Shown here one piece after another: positions 14,221 through 20,639 of a DNA stretch of 20,639 nucleotides (position 1 is its first letter; every line of letters begins with the position of its first letter). A model generated the notes under the pieces. The model was not told where the DNA came from. It searched no databases and saw only the letters and a list, made by a program, of their open reading frames with translations. The stretch is from DASXBA01 sp046729895 (GTDB lineage Bacteria; Actinomycetota; Thermoleophilia; Solirubrobacterales; Thermoleophilaceae), in assembly GCA_046729895.1 (NCBI GenBank), contig JBKPHP010000249.1, positions 1-20,639 on the forward strand, in the 5' to 3' direction. A program made the translations under genes and the position numbers.

Positions 14221-15015
14221 GTGCCGAAGCGCCGTCTCGACACGCTGCTCGCCGAGCGAGGTCTGTTCGAGACACGCTCCCGAGCCGCTGCCGCGGTGCT
14301 CGCCGGGGGCGTGCGCCTGGGATCGGAGCGGAGGCGCGCCCAGAAGCCTGGAGAGATGGTGGCCGCCGACGTTCAGGTGGCGGTGGCGGAGGCGCCTCCG
14401 TTCGTCTCGCGCGGGGGGATCAAGCTCGCGAACGCCCTGGAGGCGTTCGGCATCGATCCCGCCGGCCGCCACTGCCTCGACGTCGGCGCGGCGACCGGCG
14501 GCTTCACCGACTGCCTGCTGCAGCGGGGAGCTGCGGCAGTGATCGCGCTGGACGTCGCCTACGGAGAGCTCCACTGGGCACTCCGGGAAGATCCGCGCGT
14601 AACCGTGCTCGAGCGGCGCAACGCCCGCTCGCTGACGCCGGCCGACCTGCCCTTCGCGCCCGATCTGGTGGTGGTCGACGTGTCCTTCATCTCGCTGGCG
14701 AAGGTGCTCGGCGCCGTCGTCGCCGGCGCGGCACCGCGCTTCGACTGCCTGGCACTGGTCAAGCCGCAGTTCGAGTTGGGCCGCGACCGAGTGGGGAAAG
14801 GGGGGGTGGTGCGATCCGCCGACGACCGGCGTGCGGCGCTCGTCGCCGTGGGCGAGGCGGCCCGGGAGCGACTCGGGGTGACGGTGCTCGGCTACGCCGC
14901 GTCCGGGCTGCCGGGGCCCGCCGGCAACCGCGAGAGCTTCATCTGGCTCGCGGAGCCGGGCCGTGAAGGAGGTGTGGAGGACCTCGAGGCCACCGCCCGG
15001 ACGGCCGAGCCGTGA
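14221..15015 (+). CDS. tlyA: TlyA-family rRNA 2'-O-methyltransferase
   Basis: This 264-residue protein has an N-terminal S4 RNA-binding domain (about 1-60, KRRLDTLLAERGLFETRSRA) and a FtsJ-like methyltransferase domain. The linker reads FVSRGGIKL, the SAM motif is CLDVGAATGGFTDCLL, followed by ALDVAYGELHWALR, VVVDVSFISLAKVL and VKPQFELGRDRVGKGGVV. The order and spacing follow mycobacterial TlyA, which methylates C1409 of 16S and C1920 of 23S rRNA and whose loss gives capreomycin resistance. Whether this enzyme modifies one or both sites cannot be read from sequence. GTG 14221 gives the family length; the frame is open back to 13960. Its stop overlaps nadK by GTGA. Confidence 0.92.
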   Translation: MPKRRLDTLLAERGLFETRSRAAAAVLAGGVRLGSERRRAQKPGEMVAADVQVAVAEAPPFVSRGGIKLANALEAFGIDPAGRHCLDVGAATGGFTDCLLQRGAAAVIALDVAYGELHWALREDPRVTVLERRNARSLTPADLPFAPDLVVVDVSFISLAKVLGAVVAGAAPRFDCLALVKPQFELGRDRVGKGGVVRSADDRRAALVAVGEAARERLGVTVLGYAASGLPGPAGNRESFIWLAEPGREGGVEDLEATARTAEP

Positions 15016-15899
15016 CGCAGCGCCGAACGACAACCGAGGCAGCGCGGCCTCCGGCCACGATCACCGTCTTCACCCGCAGTAGGCCCAACGCGACCGAGGC
15101 GGCGCTCGAGCGCGTCGTCGACATCGCGGTGGAAGCGGGGGTGGAGGTGCTGATCCCGGAAGAGGAGGTGGGGAAACACGGGCTGAAGGAGCGCGATGGC
15201 GTCGTGCTGGGCGCGGAGCCGGACAGCGACACCGACGTCTCCCTGGTGCTCGGCGGCGACGGCACCATCCTGTCCTCGCTGCGGCGGTTCGCGGGTCGTG
15301 GCGTGCCCACGTTCGCGATCAACTTCGGCGTCATCGGCTTCCTCGCCACGGTGGAGAGCAGCGACCTCGAGGATGGCGTCCGCCGGGCGCTGAGCGGTGA
15401 CTTCGACGTGCGGCCCCTGCCGATCCTCAACGCGAGCACCACGAACGGCGAGCAGCGGGCCGTCAACGACATCTCGTTTCATCGCATGGCCGCCGGCCGG
15501 GTGGCGGAGCTCGGCTACACCGTGGAGGGGCACGAGCTCGGGAAGGTTCGCTGCGACGGGCTCGTAATCTCCACCCCGGCGGGCTCGACGGGCTACAACC
15601 TCGCCAACGGCGGGCCCGTCATGGCGTGGGGCGTGGAGGGATACGTCGTGTCGTTCATCGCCCCCCATACCCTCACGGCGCGCTCCCTGGTGGTGGCTCC
15701 GGAGGACATCCTGGAGGTCGTCAACCGCTCCCAGTACGAGCCGGTGGAGATGACTACCGACGGCGGTCACGTCCACGTCGTGGAGGCAGGCGAGAAGGTC
15801 AGCGTGCGCTTCGAGGAGGACGTGGCGGTGCTCGCGCAGCTGCCCGGGGCGACCTTCTACCGCCGGCTGCGCGAGAAGTTCGGTCGCCTCTCGTACTAG
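15012..15899 (+). CDS. nadK: NAD kinase
   Basis: This 295-residue protein carries the NAD kinase motifs: LGGDGTIL (GGDGT at 81-85), NFGVIGFLA (the family N-x-G-x-x-G-F-L), AVNDISFHR and STPAGSTGYNLANGGP. It phosphorylates NAD to NADP with ATP or polyphosphate. The first ~17 residues (TQRRTTTEAARPPATI) are a non-conserved, Thr/Arg-rich extension. The start GTG overlaps the tlyA stop. The tlyA-nadK-recN order is the same as in mycobacteria. Confidence 0.95.
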   Translation: MTQRRTTTEAARPPATITVFTRSRPNATEAALERVVDIAVEAGVEVLIPEEEVGKHGLKERDGVVLGAEPDSDTDVSLVLGGDGTILSSLRRFAGRGVPTFAINFGVIGFLATVESSDLEDGVRRALSGDFDVRPLPILNASTTNGEQRAVNDISFHRMAAGRVAELGYTVEGHELGKVRCDGLVISTPAGSTGYNLANGGPVMAWGVEGYVVSFIAPHTLTARSLVVAPEDILEVVNRSQYEPVEMTTDGGHVHVVEAGEKVSVRFEEDVAVLAQLPGATFYRRLREKFGRLSY

Positions 15900-15950
15900 G
15901 GCGTCGCTGCCCTGCCGGCTCCGTCGGACCGCGCTGGCAGACTCGCCGGG

Positions 15951-17627
15951 GTGCTGCTCGAGCTGCGAATCGAGAACCTGCTCCTGATCGAGCGGGCGGA
16001 GCTCCGCCCGGGCCCCGGCCTCAACACGATCACCGGCGAGACCGGAGCCGGCAAGACCGTGCTTGCCCACGCGCTCGATCTCCTGCTGGGAGGGAAACCC
16101 AGGACCGGGATCGTGCGTCCTGGAGCGGCGGAGGCGTATGTCGAAGGAGTATTCGCGCCCCCACCCGGCCTGATCGACGACCCGGAGCTGACCGACCTGC
16201 GCGAGCGTATGCCGGAGCCCGCGGAGGAGCTCGTGCTCGCCCGGCGAGTGGGCGCGGAGGGGCGCACGCGGGCGTTCGTCCAAGGTCGCAGCGCATCGGC
16301 CGCCGACCTTCGCGAGCTCGGCGGCCGGCTCGTCGCCTTCTTCGGCCAGCACGAGCACAGGCGGCTCGTCGTGGGATCCACGCAGCTGGAGCTCCTGGAC
16401 CGCTTCTGCGGCAGGGACCACCTCGCGGCGCGAGCGGAGCTCGGGAGCGTGCACGCCCGCGCGCTCGAGCTGCGGCGGGAGCTGCAGGCGCTCCGGGAGC
16501 GGGCCGGGACGCGGGACCGCGACCTCGACCTGCTGAGCTTCGAGATCGCGGAGATCGAGGCCCTCGCGCCGAGCGAGGCCGAGGAGCGCGACTTGCTCGC
16601 CGAGCGCGACCGCATCCGAAGGATCGACGCCCTCCGGGCGGCGGCTTCGGCCGGGAGCGAGGCAATCGCGCCCGAGGACGGGCAGGCGCCCGGTGTGGCC
16701 GCGCTCCTCGCCGAGGCCGAGCGCCTCGCCCGTGCAGTGGCGGGCGTGGACCCCGGGCTCGACGCGCTGAGCGAGCGGCTCAGTGGCCTCCGGATCGAGG
16801 CGGAGGACCTGGGCGGCGAGCTTCGCCGCTACGGCGAATCGCTCGAGGGCGAACCTGGGCGGCTGCGGGAGGTCGAGGAGCGGCTCGAGCTCTACGACCG
16901 GCTGGAGCGAAAGCACGGCGGCAGCGTGGCAGCGGTCCTCGCCCATGCGGACCGCTGCAGGGTGGAGCGAGAGCGCCTCACCGGCGTCGAGCTGGTCACC
17001 GAGCGCGTGGAGGCGGAGCTGTCGGAGGTCGCGGCAGAGCAGGCCGGCCTGGCCGCCCGGCTGTCCGCGGCGCGTGCGGAGGCGGCGCCGCGGCTGGCCC
17101 AGGCGCTGGCGGCCGAGCTGTCGGCGCTGGCCATGGATGGGGCGTCGTTCTCGGTCGCGATGGAGCCACGCGATGCGATCGACTCGACCGGGAGCGAGCG
17201 GGTGGAGCTGATGCTCGCGCCGAACCGGGGGGTCCCCGCCGCGCCCCTGAGAGACATCGCCTCGGGCGGGGAGCTCTCGCGGGTGATGCTCGCGTTGCTC
17301 ACCGTCGCCGGAGCAGGAGGCGTGTCCACCCTCGCCTTCGACGAGGTCGACGCCGGAGTGAGCGGCCAGACCGCGAGGGTGGTGGGCGAGCGCCTGCGGA
17401 GGCTTGGCGAGGAGAGGCAGCTCTTGTGCATCACTCATCTGCCGCAGATCGCGGCGCTCGCCAGCAGACATTTCCGGATCGAGAAGTCCGCGGACGACGA
17501 GCTGGCGCTCGCCACCGTGGAGGCGCTGGCGGGCGATGGAGTGGTCGAGGAGCTGTGCCGCATGCTCGGAGCCGAGGCCTCCGACGAGTCCGCCCGTCGC
17601 CACGCGGAAGGGCTCCTCGCCGCCTGA
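15951..17627 (+). CDS. recN: DNA repair protein RecN
   Basis: This 558-residue SMC-like ATPase has an N-terminal ELRIENLLLIERAEL strand, Walker A GETGAGKT (29-36), FFGQHEHRRL (the family GQH-E/D-H element), a long Glu/Arg-rich coiled-coil middle (about 160-370), the ABC signature ASGGELSRVMLAL (437-449), Walker B STLAFDEVDAGVSG with Asp464/Glu465, and the His-switch CITHLPQIAA. RecN acts in double-strand break repair by tethering DNA ends. In many bacteria recN is under LexA control, but no CGAAC-N4-GTTCG box is present in the 54-base upstream gap or elsewhere nearby. GTG 15951 places the conserved N-terminus at residue 1. Confidence 0.94.
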   Translation: MLLELRIENLLLIERAELRPGPGLNTITGETGAGKTVLAHALDLLLGGKPRTGIVRPGAAEAYVEGVFAPPPGLIDDPELTDLRERMPEPAEELVLARRVGAEGRTRAFVQGRSASAADLRELGGRLVAFFGQHEHRRLVVGSTQLELLDRFCGRDHLAARAELGSVHARALELRRELQALRERAGTRDRDLDLLSFEIAEIEALAPSEAEERDLLAERDRIRRIDALRAAASAGSEAIAPEDGQAPGVAALLAEAERLARAVAGVDPGLDALSERLSGLRIEAEDLGGELRRYGESLEGEPGRLREVEERLELYDRLERKHGGSVAAVLAHADRCRVERERLTGVELVTERVEAELSEVAAEQAGLAARLSAARAEAAPRLAQALAAELSALAMDGASFSVAMEPRDAIDSTGSERVELMLAPNRGVPAAPLRDIASGGELSRVMLALLTVAGAGGVSTLAFDEVDAGVSGQTARVVGERLRRLGEERQLLCITHLPQIAALASRHFRIEKSADDELALATVEALAGDGVVEELCRMLGAEASDESARRHAEGLLAA

Positions 17628-17647
17628 GCTTCCGCCGTGCTCCTTGG

Positions 17648-17653
17648 TACGCT
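17648..17653 (+). promoter_or_regulatory. Possible -10 element TACGCT upstream of pyrG
   Basis: TACGCT ends 17 bases before the pyrG ATG. Together with the copies at efp and tlyA it suggests a shared housekeeping promoter element. GGAG (17656-17659) between it and the start may serve weakly as a ribosome site. Confidence 0.25.
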
Positions 17654-17670
17654 CGGAGCCTGAGCAGCCG

Positions 17671-19341
<1,671 letters not shown>

Positions 19342-19401
19342 ATGCAGCCTTTGTCGCTTACCGTCGTCCTCGGCGACGTCTGGGTGCACGGGGAGCGGTA
19401 G
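19342..19401 (+). CDS. Possible 19-residue micro-ORF between pyrG and the peptidase gene
   Basis: A frame of 19 codons plus TAG starts at the base after the pyrG stop and ends at the base before the next ATG, so both junctions read TAGATG. The peptide is MQPLSLTVVLGDVWVHGER. Its last codons contain GGGGAG, a suitable ribosome site for the peptidase gene. It may only serve translational coupling or be chance; no homology can be claimed. Confidence 0.25.
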   Translation: MQPLSLTVVLGDVWVHGER

Positions 19402-20535
19402 ATGCCGCTCCGCGCCTCTCCGGAGGAGCGCCGGCGGCTGCTCGACGACTTCGTCCGGCTGTGCGAGATCGAGAGCCCCTCGACGCGTGAGCGGGCGATC
19501 GCCGATGCCGTGGCCGCGGAGCTGCGGGGCCTCGGGCTCGAGGTGGAGGAGGACTCGAGCGGAGCCGAGACGGGCTCGGACGCCGGCAACCTGCTCGCGC
19601 GCATCCCGGGGCCGGCAGGCGCTCGGACCGTGCTGCTGTGCGCGCATCTCGACACCGTTCCCCTCGACGCCCCAGTGGAGGTGGTGTGCGAGGACGGCGT
19701 CCTTCGCAACCGCAACGAGGCAATCCTCGGGGCCGACAACAAGGCCGCGGTGGCCACCATCATCGCCACGGTCAGGCGGCTCCTGGCGGACCGTCCCCCG
19801 GTTGGCCTGGAGCTGCTTTTCACCACCTGCGAGGAGCGCGCCCTGCGTGGAGCCAGAGCCTTCGACCGCGCCCGCCTCGGCTCGGAGTTCGGCTTCGTCT
19901 TCGACCACGCCTCGCCCATCGGTGAGCTGATCGTGGCCGCGCCCACCTACTACAGCATCGAGGCGCGCTTCCGCGGCACCGCGGCGCACGCGGGAATCAG
20001 GCCCGAGCAGGGGCGCAACGCCATCGCGGCAGCGGCCCGCGCGGTCGCCGCTATGCCGATGGGCCGTCTCGATCCGGAGACGACGGTCAACGTGGGAAGG
20101 ATCGAGGGCGGCACGGCCGCGAACGTGGTCGCAGAGCGCTGCCAGGTGGAGTTGGAGGCCCGCAGCCTCGAGGACCGCCGGGCGGGGGATCTGGTGCGGC
20201 GGCTCGTGGACGCGGCATCGGAGGCTGCGAGCGATGCCGACTGCGATCTGGAGACATCCGTCGAGCGCCTCTTCCGCGCCTACCGGCTGCCCCGTACCGG
20301 GCCTCCGGTGGACGCCGCCTCGGCAGCCCTGGCGGCCGTGGGCATCGAGCCCGTATGCCGCAGCACCGGCAGCGGCAGCGACGCCAACGCGCTTATCGCC
20401 GCCGGCCTACCCGTGCTGAACGTGGCGAACGGCACCGAGGGCAACCATCAGCCGGACGAGTCGGTCACCGTGGAGGCACTCGAGACGATGCTGGACGTGA
20501 CCCTTGGAATCGTGGAAGCATCGGCGCAGGCATGA
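19402..20535 (+). CDS. M20 family metallopeptidase (PepT-like)
   Basis: This 377-residue di-zinc peptidase has all expected ligands: CAHLDTVP (His82, with catalytic Asp84), GADNKAAVA (bridging Asp112), TCEERALRGA (Glu144 catalytic, Glu145 ligand), FDHAS (Asp168) and the distal GNHQPDE (His349). A lid/dimerisation domain inserted at about 178-290 includes FRGTAAHAGIRPEQGRNAI, as in the PepT-like branch. A tripeptidase or other aminoacyl hydrolase role in the cytoplasm is likely; the exact substrate is uncertain. No signal peptide is seen. GGGGAG upstream supports ATG 19402. Its stop overlaps the Nudix gene by ATGA. Peptidases of this type are not part of the mycobacterial pyrG-Nudix pair, so this looks like a lineage-specific insertion. 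Confidence 0.88.
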   Translation: MPLRASPEERRRLLDDFVRLCEIESPSTRERAIADAVAAELRGLGLEVEEDSSGAETGSDAGNLLARIPGPAGARTVLLCAHLDTVPLDAPVEVVCEDGVLRNRNEAILGADNKAAVATIIATVRRLLADRPPVGLELLFTTCEERALRGARAFDRARLGSEFGFVFDHASPIGELIVAAPTYYSIEARFRGTAAHAGIRPEQGRNAIAAAARAVAAMPMGRLDPETTVNVGRIEGGTAANVVAERCQVELEARSLEDRRAGDLVRRLVDAASEAASDADCDLETSVERLFRAYRLPRTGPPVDAASAALAAVGIEPVCRSTGSGSDANALIAAGLPVLNVANGTEGNHQPDESVTVEALETMLDVTLGIVEASAQA

Positions 20536-20639
20536 GCTTCGAGCGGATCGGCGGCGAGATCGCGTGGGAGGGCCGCATCGCAAGGGTGCGAGTAGACCGC
20601 TTCCGCTACGACGACGGCGAAGAGGCCGAACGCGAGATC
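20532..20639 (+). CDS. Nudix hydrolase, probably ADP-ribose pyrophosphatase (N-terminal part)
   Basis: Thirty-six codons are visible before the right edge. ATG 20532 overlaps the peptidase stop. The sequence FERIGGEIAWEGRIARVRVD followed by RFRYDDGEEAEREI matches the N-terminal strand region of ADP-ribose pyrophosphatases, which precede the Nudix box; the box itself lies outside the window. The position after pyrG matches actinobacteria, where this gene is usually followed by xerD. Confidence 0.7.
   Translation, partial: MSFERIGGEIAWEGRIARVRVDRFRYDDGEEAEREI

Noticed and set aside
14892..17603. A 903-codon minus-strand frame opposite nadK and recN
   Set aside because: It lies antisense to two complete enzymes with intact motifs and has no recognisable domain; it results from GC-rich codon bias.

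Overview
The window is very GC-rich, uses GTG starts freely and has many 4-base gene overlaps. Its gene order is that of an actinomycete. The two perfect LexA boxes are of the Gram-positive type (CGAAC-N4-GTTCG), an imuB / DUF6504 / dnaE2 cassette is present, and tlyA-nadK-recN...pyrG-Nudix resembles the mycobacterial block. A deep-branching actinobacterial lineage such as Thermoleophilia (Solirubrobacterales) fits best; this placement is inference, since no rRNA is present.

Layout. (1) 1-705, minus strand: the N-terminal part of a secreted lytic transglycosylase with a polybasic linker, running off the left edge. (2) 832-5734, plus: an SOS-mutagenesis cassette made of an inactive Y-family ImuB, a small DUF6504 protein coupled to it, and the error-prone polymerase DnaE2. 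Identical LexA boxes lie against the start codons of imuB and dnaE2. No imuA' is seen. (3) 5841-8590: a DUF72 protein, a FIST sensory-domain protein and, convergent to it, an RsbW-like ATP-binding protein. (4) 8777-9469: a metallo-beta-lactamase-fold hydrolase. (5) 9556-13521, plus: efp, nusB, xseB, ispA and dxs, tightly packed. This joins translation, transcription antitermination, a nuclease subunit and the start of isoprenoid synthesis (Dxs makes DXP; IspA condenses the resulting C5 units). (6) 13785-14144, minus: a small membrane protein, separated from dxs by two GC-rich hairpins. (7) 14221-17627, plus: tlyA, nadK, recN. (8) 17671 to the right edge, plus: pyrG, an M20 (PepT-like) peptidase and the start of a Nudix hydrolase.

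The order nusB-(xseB)-ispA-dxs-tlyA-(nadK)-recN is an old bacterial housekeeping arrangement also known from Bacillus. Here it lacks folD, xseA and argR/ahrC. The most interesting part is the SOS cassette: near-leaderless LexA-controlled starts, a missing imuA', a degenerate clamp motif in ImuB with a QLALPL motif in DnaE2, and an uncharacterised DUF6504 partner. No tRNA, rRNA, CRISPR array, transposase or integrase was seen. No gene-free stretch exceeds 300 bases; the longest (6762-7029 and 13522-13784) are described as features.
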